DNA of 6,866 bases from Flavobacteriales bacterium. Lineage in GTDB: Bacteria; Bacteroidota; Bacteroidia; DT-38. The stretch is from positions 1-6,866 of the forward strand of contig JABSPR010000071.1 in assembly GCA_013214975.1 (NCBI GenBank), written 5' to 3'. A program made the position numbers and the translations under genes. The notes beneath the pieces are model-generated. The model had not been told where the DNA came from. It made no database searches and saw only the letters and a program-made list of their open reading frames with translations. Each line of letters opens with the position of its first letter. Positions within the stretch are counted from its first letter, which is position 1. Positions 1 through 5,903 of this stretch are shown here, piece after piece.

Positions 1-357
1 ACGACGTTGGATTTTTCTTCTCTAAATCAAAAATTCGATTTAATCTTTGTGGATGGTAGTCACCATTACGAGGATGTTAAGAAAGATACAATGAATGTTT
101 TTAATCTTCTAAAAGATGAGAATTCTATCATTATTTGGCACGACTATTTGAATACGTCATCCTCTGTTCGATGGGAAGTTTTTAGGGGGATTCTTGATGG
201 CACCCCTCAGGATAAAAGAGGAAAATTGAGTCACATTTCAAATACATTATTCGCGATGTATTCGAACAAAGATTATGTTTCTCATGAAATGGAATTACAT
301 CCGGATCCAAATAAAATTTTCGAACTTAAAATTAGTGCTTCGCCTATTTTAAAATAG
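1..357 (+). CDS. Class I SAM-dependent methyltransferase, C-terminal part (5' end outside window)
   Basis: The reading frame is open from the first base, so this is the 3' part of a longer gene; the TTG at base 7 is not a credible start. Counting codons from base 1, the segment FDLIFVDGSHHYEDV (codons 12-26) followed by IIIWHDY (codons 43-49) matches the second half of the Rossmann-like fold in class I methyltransferases of the Methyltransf_24 type, where an acidic VDG.H.Y stretch follows strand 4. The SAM-binding glycine motif would lie upstream of the window. The substrate cannot be told; relatives often sit in glycan or secondary-metabolite loci, but that is family knowledge only. The gene converges on bshB1 and overlaps it by 14 bp (344-357). 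Fold assignment is fairly sure, function is not. Confidence 0.75.
   Translation, partial: TTLDFSSLNQKFDLIFVDGSHHYEDVKKDTMNVFNLLKDENSIIIWHDYLNTSSSVRWEVFRGILDGTPQDKRGKLSHISNTLFAMYSNKDYVSHEMELHPDPNKIFELKISASPILK
344..357. repeat. 14-bp perfect palindrome shared by two convergent stop regions
   Basis: The sequence CTATTTTAAAATAG is its own reverse complement. It contains the last codons and the TAG stop of both convergent genes, so both proteins end in Ile-Leu-Lys. It has no GC-rich stem and no flanking T tract, so it is not a typical intrinsic terminator, although the two transcripts must end in or beyond this overlap. Confidence 0.9.
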
Positions 358-1042
358 TTAGGTCATCAATACCAATAGGCCTTTCTACTGTGTATCCTTC
401 GCCATATTTAGCGTTAACCGGTCTACCAAAATGCGATGCTCTCGACTTAATAAAATCCAGAAATCCTTTCACCGAAATTGGTGTTTCTGGCTCCTCCGAA
501 TTCTCCTGAAAAAACTGTGACTCGTAGCATTTAACAACCTCCATTTTCTGATCCATAAAGCCTGTTATGTCCACTACGAAATCCGGATTAATAAATCTAT
601 CCTGTGGGTAGTGATAAACAACTTTCGGACGCCAAGATTCATACTTTGTTTCTAGCTTAATCAATCCTGATTTAAAGCAAGCTTCTGAAATTAACTTAGC
701 CGCATTGCCATGATCAGGATGTCTATCACTAGTTGCAGGGGCAATAACAATCTCTGGCCTATGCTTACGAATAGCATTCACCACAGCCATTTGACTCTCC
801 TTTGAAGAATCCACAAAACCATCAGATAATTCGAGGTTCTCCGAAACGGATACACCAAGGACTTTTCGTGCAGCAGTACTCTCTTGTGTTCTAATCTCTG
901 CTGTTCCTCGAGTTCCTAACTCTCCTCTTGTAAGGTCTACTATGCCAATTTCTTTACCAGAGGCAATGTATTTTAAAATTGTTCCAGAACATGCTAACTC
1001 AACATCATCGGGGTGCGCACCAAAAAACAGTATATCCATCAT
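344..1042 (-). CDS. bshB1: N-acetyl-alpha-D-glucosaminyl L-malate deacetylase BshB1 (bacillithiol biosynthesis)
   Basis: A 232-residue LmbE/PIG-L family zinc deacetylase. Family role: it removes the acetyl group from GlcNAc-malate to give GlcN-malate, the second step of bacillithiol synthesis, between BshA and BshC, in the cytosol. Seen directly: AHPDD at residues 9-13 (His10 and Asp13 expected zinc ligands, Asp12 the likely general base), GELGTRGT at 40-47, HPDH at 108-111 (His111 expected third zinc ligand), a CYESQ segment at 172-176, and YGEGYTVERP at 213-222 near the C terminus. The last segment and the length fit BshB1 rather than other PIG-L proteins. Two ATG codons open the gene (MM); either may be used and no Shine-Dalgarno sequence is visible. 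No bshA or bshC lies in the window. The 3' end overlaps the convergent methyltransferase gene. Confidence 0.9.
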   Translation of the reverse strand: MMDILFFGAHPDDVELACSGTILKYIASGKEIGIVDLTRGELGTRGTAEIRTQESTAARKVLGVSVSENLELSDGFVDSSKESQMAVVNAIRKHRPEIVIAPATSDRHPDHGNAAKLISEACFKSGLIKLETKYESWRPKVVYHYPQDRFINPDFVVDITGFMDQKMEVVKCYESQFFQENSEEPETPISVKGFLDFIKSRASHFGRPVNAKYGEGYTVERPIGIDDLTILK

Positions 1043-1217
1043 ATGTAATTTGACAATAAAGATAAATAATTAGTACGGCATGATCTCTGCATATAAAAAA
1101 GGAAACTATTCCATATATAAATAGTAAATCTATCGTACAATAACATGGGGAACTGGCAATTGCTTAGTACCTTTAAACGTCTTGTACGTTAATATAGAAG
1201 CATAAATTACCAATAAG
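1043..1217. promoter_or_regulatory. Divergent intergenic region with weak promoter-like elements
   Basis: This 175-bp gap separates the divergently transcribed bshB1 (-) and the exported-protein gene (+), so it should carry both promoters. I see no perfect TAnnTTTG -7 element. The nearest are TACCTTTA at 1168-1175 (+), 43 bp before the start at 1218, and TATCTTTA on the minus strand at 1064-1057, each one base off; neither has a convincing -33 TTG at the right spacing. A small dyad, AACGT (1176-1180) and ACGTT (1186-1190), lies just after the plus element and could be an operator or chance. Confidence 0.25.
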
Positions 1218-1727
1218 ATGAAGGCATTCAACATCTTCATTAATCAAGTAACTTCCGTTTATTCGGTGAGCACAAAGCTTATGTTATTAATGTTGATGTT
1301 CCTCACTTTAAATTCATCTTCTTTTTCCCAGGACGAAACGCCCACCGAAAAAAAAATAGATTACTACAAACTTTTCCTATCTAAAACTCTAAAGAAAGGA
1401 GATGGAAAATACAATCTACTCTATTTTCAAAGTCATATATCGAGCGAGCGTTTTATTCAGAATATCTCAATAGAATTCGGTGAGTACAAGAAAAAAACTG
1501 AATACATCTGGCCTAAATTGAAGTACTTAGAATGGAGTGAGAAAACAATGATTTTGGAATTGAACGATGCACTTTGCAACGGTGAAGATCATTGCATCTC
1601 ATTTTCTTTGCACGAATTAAAAGGAGACGACATGTTCGATCCAACACGCGATGATTACGAAGAAATAATGAAACATTTCCAGAAGAAAATAGCGCGAAGT
1701 TATTTCAGAAGCTTAGTTTTCTTTTAA
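1218..1727 (+). CDS. Exported protein of unknown function
   Basis: A 169-residue protein I do not recognise. The N terminus looks like a signal peptide: a long polar start with Lys20, a hydrophobic core LMLLMLMFLTL (21-31), and SSSFSQ at 33-38 with likely cleavage before Gln38, a common pattern in Bacteroidota. The mature part (about 130 residues) is charged, rich in Lys, Glu and aromatic residues, and has two cysteines (120 and 126) that could form a disulfide in the periplasm. No further membrane segment, lipobox or repeat is visible. Met22 would be an alternative start that removes the n-region, so the ATG at 1218 is preferred. It ends 8 bp before the Rossmann gene and may be its transcriptional leader gene, but it shows no functional link to the enzymes downstream. 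Confidence 0.65.
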   Translation: MKAFNIFINQVTSVYSVSTKLMLLMLMFLTLNSSSFSQDETPTEKKIDYYKLFLSKTLKKGDGKYNLLYFQSHISSERFIQNISIEFGEYKKKTEYIWPKLKYLEWSEKTMILELNDALCNGEDHCISFSLHELKGDDMFDPTRDDYEEIMKHFQKKIARSYFRSLVFF

Positions 1728-1735
1728 TTATCACC

Positions 1736-2509
1736 TTGAACACTCCTTACAAAATAGTGCTAATCGGTTCTGGTAATGTGGCCACACAACTGGGAATTTC
1801 ATTGACTAAAGCAGGACATGATATCCTACAGATTTATAGTAGATCTATTGAGTCTGCAGAACTACTTGCAAACCAAACTCAGTCTGGATACACCGATAAT
1901 ATTGAGGATATAAACCCCAACGGCAATATTTATATTATTTCAATAAAAGATGATGCGATAGAAAAAACTACATCTCTATTAAATCTAAAGGACCAAGTTA
2001 TTGCGCACACAGCAGGTAGTATATCGAAAGACGTGTTATCCAAAACTTCTTCGAATTATGGCGTATTATACCCTCTTCAAACTTTTAACAAAAGTTTGAA
2101 TGTTGATTTTAAATCCATTCCTATTTGCGTTGAAGCCAACAATGCGGAAACATTACGAATGCTTAACGCTATAGCTGAAAGCCTTTCAAACCATGTACAA
2201 GAAATCAATTTCAATCAGAGAAAGCAATTACATCTCGCCGCTGTATTTGCGTGTAATTTCACGAATCACATGTATGTTATTTCAAACGATTTATTAAATA
2301 AAGTAAACCTTCCTTTTGAACTAATTTTACCTTTGATAAAGGAAACCACTGATAAACTTGAAAGTATTTCACCAGAAGATGGCCAAACCGGACCAGCTGC
2401 AAGAAATGACCAGAAAGTTTTAGCGAAACATATTGAGGCATTAGAATCCAACGAGAACCTACAAGGAATTTATAAACTACTTTCACAAAGTATTCAGAAG
2501 ACAAAATAA
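1736..2509 (+). CDS. Rossmann-like / DUF2520 domain protein (putative NAD(P)-dependent oxidoreductase)
   Basis: 257 residues with a TTG start. No in-frame ATG lies near, and TTG puts the nucleotide-binding strand at residues 6-10, as usual for the family. N-terminal Rossmann domain: GSGNVA at 11-16 (dinucleotide-binding glycine loop), HTAGS at 91-95 and YPLQTF at 112-117. C-terminal DUF2520 helical domain: LHLAAVFACNFTNHMY at 165-180 and QTGPAARND at 217-225, likely lining the active site. The arrangement resembles 6-phosphogluconate dehydrogenase-type and pyrroline-5-carboxylate reductase-type enzymes, but the substrate of this family is, to my knowledge, not established. The stop is followed by 2 bp and then the kdsC-like start, so the two are surely co-transcribed and probably translationally coupled. 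The family is a regular neighbour of the KdsC, UbiA and Maf genes in Bacteroidota. Confidence 0.85.
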   Translation: MNTPYKIVLIGSGNVATQLGISLTKAGHDILQIYSRSIESAELLANQTQSGYTDNIEDINPNGNIYIISIKDDAIEKTTSLLNLKDQVIAHTAGSISKDVLSKTSSNYGVLYPLQTFNKSLNVDFKSIPICVEANNAETLRMLNAIAESLSNHVQEINFNQRKQLHLAAVFACNFTNHMYVISNDLLNKVNLPFELILPLIKETTDKLESISPEDGQTGPAARNDQKVLAKHIEALESNENLQGIYKLLSQSIQKTK

Positions 2510-2511
2510 TT

Positions 2512-3033
2512 ATGGCGCAGCAAATTTTCAAACAGCAACTAAATAAAGTAAAAGCCTTTGTTTTTGATGTAGATGGTGTCCTTACCAATAGCGATGTATT
2601 GGTTTTAAATAATGGCGAATTTGCCCGAACAATGTCTACAAGAGATGGCTTTGCTTTGATGCTTGCCAAAAAAAAAGGATACCATGTTTGCATAATCACG
2701 GCAGGAACATCTAATGCCATTTTGAACAGAATGGAGAATTTGGGTATCAACGATGTTCACATTACTGTTCGTGACAAAGTAGCTGTACTTACAAAATTCA
2801 TGGAAGACAATGGCTTATCGGCAGACGAGGTTTTATATATGGGAGACGATTTACCTGACTACAAAGCCATTCAAGTTGCCGGAGTTAGAACTTGCCCGCT
2901 TGATGCAGTTGACCAAATAAAAGCCTTGTGTCATTACATTTCCGACATAGCAGGTGGTAAAGGATGTGTTAGAGATGTAATTGAGCAAACGATGCGATTA
3001 CAAAAAAGCTGGCCATTAGACGGTAACTACTAA
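2512..3033 (+). CDS. kdsC: HAD-family phosphatase, KDO-8-phosphate phosphatase (KdsC) type
   Basis: 173 residues, the usual size for the capless C0 HAD subfamily of KdsC. Motif I is FDVDGVLT at 18-25 (Asp19 nucleophile, Asp21 acid/base); motif II is the Thr in IITAG (61-65); motif IV is GDDLPD at 111-116 (Mg-binding aspartates); Lys89 is a candidate motif III lysine. The C-terminal AGGKGCVRDVIE (147-158) is a typical KdsC signature that reaches into the neighbouring subunit of the tetramer. Family role: hydrolysis of KDO-8-P to KDO, the penultimate step before CMP-KDO in lipopolysaccharide core synthesis, cytosolic. E. coli KdsC has ITGR where this protein has ITAG, so a related sugar phosphate cannot be excluded. 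It starts 2 bp after the Rossmann gene and ends 8 bp before the prenyltransferase gene. Confidence 0.85.
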   Translation: MAQQIFKQQLNKVKAFVFDVDGVLTNSDVLVLNNGEFARTMSTRDGFALMLAKKKGYHVCIITAGTSNAILNRMENLGINDVHITVRDKVAVLTKFMEDNGLSADEVLYMGDDLPDYKAIQVAGVRTCPLDAVDQIKALCHYISDIAGGKGCVRDVIEQTMRLQKSWPLDGNY

Positions 3034-3041
3034 TTCTCTCT

Positions 3042-3977
3042 ATGCTTAGCTTTATAAAGCTTATTCGCTTACCCAATCTTTTAATAATTGCGCTTACCCA
3101 ATACCTAGTTAGGTATGCAATAATTGATCGTTACATCGGGTATCAGGAAATGAATCTTCAGTTATCCGATTTTAACTTTTTCCTTTTAAGCTTATCTACC
3201 GTTATGCTGGCAGCAGCCGGCTATATTATTAATGACTATTTCGATATTAAAATCGATAGAATCAATAGACCCGAATCAATCATAGTTGGAAATACAATAA
3301 AGAGACGAGTGGCCATGGGAGCTCATATTGTAATTAACTTCATTGCTATTGCCATTGCTTATTACATATCTGCATATGCAGTTGGCATAAAAGGCCTGGT
3401 GATGATTCATATAGTTGTTGCGTCTCTTCTTTGGTTTTACTCTACCAATTTCAAAAAACAATTTCTTGTTGGCAATATTGTGATAGCAATTATATCTGCA
3501 GCCGTTCCTTTTATTGTCGGTTTATATGACATTGCCGTTCTAAATGCCATCTATTGGAAAGAAGTATTAAACCATGGAATTTATTTTAATGGCCTTTTTA
3601 TTCTTATTGCCTGGTATTCATTATTCGCTAGCCTAACTACTTTAATAAGAGAAATTATAAAAGACATTGAAGACTACGATGGCGATATTGCTTTTAAAAG
3701 CAAAACTCTTCCTATTGTTTTGGGAATGCAAAAAGCCAAATGGGTTGTTCTTGGCATAACAGGTATCTTATTTATCTGCGTTGGTTACGTTGTATATCTC
3801 GAATCTCTACAAGAAAGATTTAAAGCACTCTCTTACTTAATTGTATTAGTAGAAACCCCATTGGTTATTCTTTGTGTAATGCTATTTAGAGCGAATACAA
3901 AGAAGCATTATACGAATATTAGCTTTCTCCTAAAAGGAATAATTATCACCGGAATATTTTCCATGTTTCTTATCTAG
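3042..3977 (+). CDS. UbiA-family prenyltransferase, geranylgeranylglycerol-phosphate geranylgeranyltransferase-like
   Basis: A 311-residue integral membrane protein with about eight or nine hydrophobic helices. The two UbiA aspartate motifs are clear: NDYFDIKIDRINRP at 64-77 (first DxxxD site for Mg-diphosphate) and REIIKDIEDYDGD at 203-215 (second site), followed by KTLPIVLG (221-228). Family chemistry: transfer of a prenyl chain from its diphosphate to an acceptor at the membrane. The second motif and general look resemble the archaeal-type digeranylgeranylglyceryl phosphate synthase branch, which is how the Bacteroidota members are usually named; the true acceptor in this organism could equally be a quinone head group or heme. 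Cotranscription with kdsC-type and maf genes is strongly implied by 8- and 9-bp gaps. Family certain, substrate open. Confidence 0.8.
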   Translation: MLSFIKLIRLPNLLIIALTQYLVRYAIIDRYIGYQEMNLQLSDFNFFLLSLSTVMLAAAGYIINDYFDIKIDRINRPESIIVGNTIKRRVAMGAHIVINFIAIAIAYYISAYAVGIKGLVMIHIVVASLLWFYSTNFKKQFLVGNIVIAIISAAVPFIVGLYDIAVLNAIYWKEVLNHGIYFNGLFILIAWYSLFASLTTLIREIIKDIEDYDGDIAFKSKTLPIVLGMQKAKWVVLGITGILFICVGYVVYLESLQERFKALSYLIVLVETPLVILCVMLFRANTKKHYTNISFLLKGIIITGIFSMFLI

Positions 3978-3986
3978 AGATCGAAT

Positions 3987-4553
3987 ATGATTACGCACAA
4001 AATAATACTCGCCTCAAAGTCACCTAGGCGAAATGAATTACTTGCAAGTTTAGACTTAGAGTTTACCGTTGAACTTAAAGATGTAGATGAGTCCTACCCT
4101 TCTGATTTAAATTCGGCAGACGTTGCTTTATACATTGCCAAATTAAAAGCAGATGCTTTTTCGGACATCCTAGCTCCAAATACTATCGTTATCACGGCAG
4201 ATACTGTTGTAATTCTTGATAATGAAATTTTAGGCAAACCTTCTGATGAAGAAGATGCAAAAAACATGATTCGGAAATTGTCTGGTAAAAATCACGATGT
4301 TGTAACAGGTGTTGTATTAAAATCTATTGATAAAACAATTGAACTAAGCGTTTCAACTAAAGTATTCTTCAAAGAATTAAGCGATGAACAAATTGAATAC
4401 TATGTACATAAGTATAAACCATTGGACAAAGCAGGTGCATATGGTGTACAAGAATGGATAGGCCATATCGCTATCACAAGACTAGAAGGTAGCTACACAA
4501 ATGTTGTTGGCTTTCCTCTCGTTAAGGTTTACGAAGCATTGCAAGAATTCTAA
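3987..4553 (+). CDS. maf: Maf-like nucleoside triphosphate pyrophosphatase (dTTP/UTP type)
   Basis: 188 residues, full length for the Maf/HAM1-like fold. Signatures seen: ASKSPRRNELL at 9-19 (phosphate-binding loop), ADTVV at 71-75 (Asp72 expected catalytic/metal site), LGKP at 82-85, DKAGAYGVQ at 147-155 and GSYTNVVGFPL at 168-178. The KAGAYG.Q form with Gln155 is typical of the YhdE branch, which hydrolyses dTTP, UTP and modified pyrimidine triphosphates to monophosphate and pyrophosphate; YceF-type Maf proteins differ there. The likely role is house-cleaning of non-canonical nucleotides in the cytosol, with the older link to septum formation less certain. It is the last protein gene of the operon, 9 bp after the prenyltransferase gene and 35 bp before tRNA-Val. 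Confidence 0.9.
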   Translation: MITHKIILASKSPRRNELLASLDLEFTVELKDVDESYPSDLNSADVALYIAKLKADAFSDILAPNTIVITADTVVILDNEILGKPSDEEDAKNMIRKLSGKNHDVVTGVVLKSIDKTIELSVSTKVFFKELSDEQIEYYVHKYKPLDKAGAYGVQEWIGHIAITRLEGSYTNVVGFPLVKVYEALQEF

Positions 4554-4565
4554 TGATTTTACTTT

Positions 4566-4573
4566 TACATTTG
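4566..4573 (+). promoter_or_regulatory. Candidate -7 element of the tRNA-Val promoter
   Basis: TACATTTG is a perfect match to the Bacteroidota -7 consensus TAnnTTTG and lies 15 bp before the mature tRNA, which leaves room for a short leader. The nearest upstream TTG (4539-4541) is 24 bp away, slightly longer than the usual -33 spacing, so the -33 element is doubtful. It lies within 20 bp of the maf stop codon, so the tRNA can probably be transcribed independently of the operon. Confidence 0.45.
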
Positions 4574-4588
4574 TAATCCCATACGAAT

Positions 4589-4663
4589 GGGCGATTAGCT
4601 CAGTTGGTTTAGAGCATCACGTCGACAACGTGAGGGTCACTGGTTCGAATCCAGTATCGCCCA
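4589..4663 (+). tRNA. tRNA-Val (anticodon GAC)
   Basis: A 75-nt cloverleaf folds by hand with every stem paired: acceptor GGGCGAT/ATCGCCC, D arm GCTC/GAGC with GG in the loop, anticodon stem TCACG/CGTGA, five-base variable region GGGTC, and T arm ACTGG/CCAGT with loop TTCGAAT. The seven-base anticodon loop is TCGACAA, giving anticodon GAC at 4624-4626 (valine codons GUC/GUU) and discriminator A at 4663, both consistent with valine identity. CCA is not encoded (ACA follows the acceptor stem), as is usual in this phylum. Odd point: position 33 (base 4623) is C instead of the nearly invariant U. An Asp reading (GTC) would need a shifted loop and a G discriminator, so valine is the better call. 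Confidence 0.93.
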
Positions 4664-4687
4664 CAATATACGCCTACTAAGGAATAA

Positions 4688-4724
4688 AACAGAGGTGCTT
4701 ACGAAAGGTGTCTTTGTTTTTTTT
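4688..4724 (+). terminator. Likely intrinsic terminator after tRNA-Val
   Basis: ACAGAGGTGC (4689-4698) can pair with GGTGTCTTTGT (last ten bases, 4708-4717), giving ten pairs of which four are G-U, around a nine-base loop; two A-T pairs extend the base. The right arm runs directly into eight consecutive T residues (4717-4724). The stem is weak but position and T tract fit the end of the tRNA transcript and possibly of the whole operon. Confidence 0.6.
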
Positions 4725-4828
4725 CAGCTATTTTCAGTAAACCCATTATTACATCTGTTGTTTAACTCTATTAAACTTAATCATTCTTTATAGGCGAATA
4801 ACAGGCTTCAATTTTTTTAATAATGTGA

Positions 4829-5113
4829 TTAATTGGACTCACTAAACCGTTCCACGAGTATTCTACCCATACACAGGTAAACAAAGAGAACCGCCAAGCC
4901 ACCGACATATATCCCATTAGAATAAACTCCCTCTAACCCATATTCATATATCATGAGCCCCAAGCTTAGTAGGATAAAGATTAATGCATAAACGATGTTT
5001 CCCTTGGGACTATAGCCAAAGGGCCCCAGAAACCGTGTATTAGTAATGCCAAGTATATAATGTGGCATAGCGTTGGCGAGTAACCCTCCAATAACAAAAT
5101 CGATCCAGTTCAT
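4829..5113 (-). CDS. Small integral membrane protein of unknown function
   Basis: 94 residues with three hydrophobic segments: about 3-22 (FVIGGLLANAMPHYILGI), about 40-58 (IVYALIFILLSLGLMIYEY) and about 66-86 (NGIYVGGLAVLFVYLCMGRIL). The N-terminal GGLLANAMPHY..GI....F..PFG pattern is one I associate with a widespread uncharacterised family of small bacterial membrane proteins, but I cannot name a function. The gene is intact: ATG start, no internal damage, a normal charged C terminus (RFSESN). Only 5 bp separate its start from the stop of the broken epimerase gene upstream, so the two formed an operon; with the epimerase promoter region lost, it is unclear whether this gene is still transcribed. 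Confidence 0.65.
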   Translation of the reverse strand: MNWIDFVIGGLLANAMPHYILGITNTRFLGPFGYSPKGNIVYALIFILLSLGLMIYEYGLEGVYSNGIYVGGLAVLFVYLCMGRILVERFSESN

Positions 5114-5118
5114 AATAA

Positions 5119-5476
5119 TCAGTTTTCAAATAAGTCCTTCAACGCCAATTCTAGAGATGGGGATTTATGATCAAATCCAGATGTGACTATGTTATCACTA
5201 GACACCCTACTCCCATTCAGGAATACATCAGCCATTTCACCAAATAAAATTTTACAGATAAACGCTGGCACATTAGGCATAAACAGAGGTTTCCTTATTC
5301 TAAATTGCAATTTCTGTCGTTAACTCTTCATTCGTATTCTGAGATGGAGATACCACATTGTATACTCCACGAATTCCATTCTCCCTAATTGCATGTAAGA
5401 ACATTTCACACAAATCTTCTATATGTATCCAAGGAATAAATTGACTACCAGTCCCATTGGAACCATCCTGTTTTTT
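5119..5476 (-). pseudogene. TIGR01777-type NAD-dependent epimerase (SDR family), 3' remnant with frameshift
   Basis: Two minus-strand frames together give the C-terminal half of a TIGR01777/YfcH-like sugar-nucleotide-epimerase family protein. First frame (5476 down to 5300): GTGSQFIPWIHIEDLCEMFL, then GVYNVVSPSQNTNEEL, ending at a TAG at 5302-5300. Second frame (about 5310 to 5119): KPLFMPNVPAF, then GEMADVFLNGSRVSSDNI and a normal end ALKDLFEN. These blocks occur in this order in the family (GSG....WIHI.DL; N...P..VTN.EF; VP......GEMA...L.G.RV). The frame switch lies between about 5323 and 5300. The N-terminal half, with the NAD-binding glycine motif, is absent; in-frame homology stops at a run of eight A residues (5478-5471). 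A separate 63-residue gene starting with TTG at 5310 is formally possible but would lack any catalytic part. Confidence 0.75.
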
Positions 5477-5478
5477 TT

Positions 5479-5571
5479 AGAAAACGAATTAAAAAAGTCA
5501 GTTTATATATAGCCGTGGCTTTACCATTATTTGCTGTGGTGGTAACAGTAATACACGTTCTCGTGGAATAA
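5479..5571 (+). other. Possible remnant of a membrane-protein C terminus; rest of gap featureless
   Basis: Between the epimerase remnant and the ORF at 5703 there is no convincing gene. One plus-strand frame without a start reads a basic stretch (RKRIKK) and then a hydrophobic segment LYIAVALPLFAVVVTVIHVL ending with VE and TAA at 5569-5571. It looks like a terminal transmembrane helix but is only about 30 codons, so chance is quite possible. Bases 5572-5702 otherwise hold repeat copy 1 and nothing else I can support. Confidence 0.15.
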
Positions 5572-5612
5572 AAATTAGATGAGCATTTTGCCAGTAGCTA
5601 AGAACAATTAAA

Positions 5613-5654
5613 CTCGTCTTCCTCATCACTACAGCTTGGGATGTTTTGGTAGTA
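5613..5654 (+). repeat. 42-bp direct repeat, copy 1
   Basis: This copy matches the one at 6288-6329 at 36 of 42 positions without gaps. Shared blocks are CGTCTTCCTCATCA, GCTTGGGATGTT and TGGTAGTA; most differences are in the five bases between the first two. It lies 48 bp before the ATG at 5703. No inverted repeat or transposase-end structure is visible in it. Confidence 0.8.
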
Positions 5655-5702
5655 TCGATAAGGTAGTTCTTCTAGATGGATGATTGTTAGTATATTGTAA
5701 GC

Positions 5703-5903
5703 ATGAAAAGAATCTCCTATAGTTGGTTGAAGGACTCTATTTACACAATGTTGTGGTCTGTATCGTTTCTTACTATAATCACGTTGGGTTTTACCTTGTA
5801 TTTTAAAGGTGGTATTTTCTTAAAACCTATAATTGTTATTAATGCCTTTTTTGTTCCCATTATGACCATTTTTGTAGGGTTAAGACCAGTGATTGCTATA
5901 TAG
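5703..5903 (+). CDS. Two-helix membrane protein, probably the 5' half of a frameshifted gene
   Basis: 66 codons from ATG to TAG. After a basic start (MKRISYSWLK) there are two predicted membrane helices: about 16-34 (MLWSVSFLTIITLGFTLYF) and about 39-60 (FLKPIIVINAFFVPIMTIFV and on), joined by a short KGG turn, a helical hairpin. It ends RPVIAI and stops at 5901-5903. The next ORF (5893-6243, +1 frame) overlaps it by 11 bp and supplies a soluble domain of the kind that normally follows such a hairpin, so I infer one ancestral gene of about 178 residues broken by an indel near 5893-5903. No function can be given. The module is bracketed by the two 42-bp direct repeats. If read as two genes, the downstream one would need a TTG start. 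Confidence 0.5.
   Translation: MKRISYSWLKDSIYTMLWSVSFLTIITLGFTLYFKGGIFLKPIIVINAFFVPIMTIFVGLRPVIAI

Noticed and set aside
2277..2750. A 157-codon open frame on the minus strand, plus shorter ones at 2266-2451 and 3276-3461
   Set aside because: They lie antisense to well-supported genes (Rossmann/DUF2520, KdsC, UbiA), have no family resemblance, and are explained as shadow frames.
4624..4626. Reading the tRNA as tRNA-Asp (GTC within the loop sequence)
   Set aside because: It would shift the anticodon out of the centre of the seven-base loop, and the discriminator is A, not the G expected for tRNA-Asp.
5598..5820. Stop-free minus-strand frame of about 73 codons ending in an acidic DEEDEFNCS tail, with a similar YY.NIPS..DEED reading in the second repeat copy
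   Set aside because: It has no start codon, overlaps the better plus-strand ORF, and the base differences between the two repeat copies change amino acids rather than being synonymous, so there is no sign of protein-level conservation.
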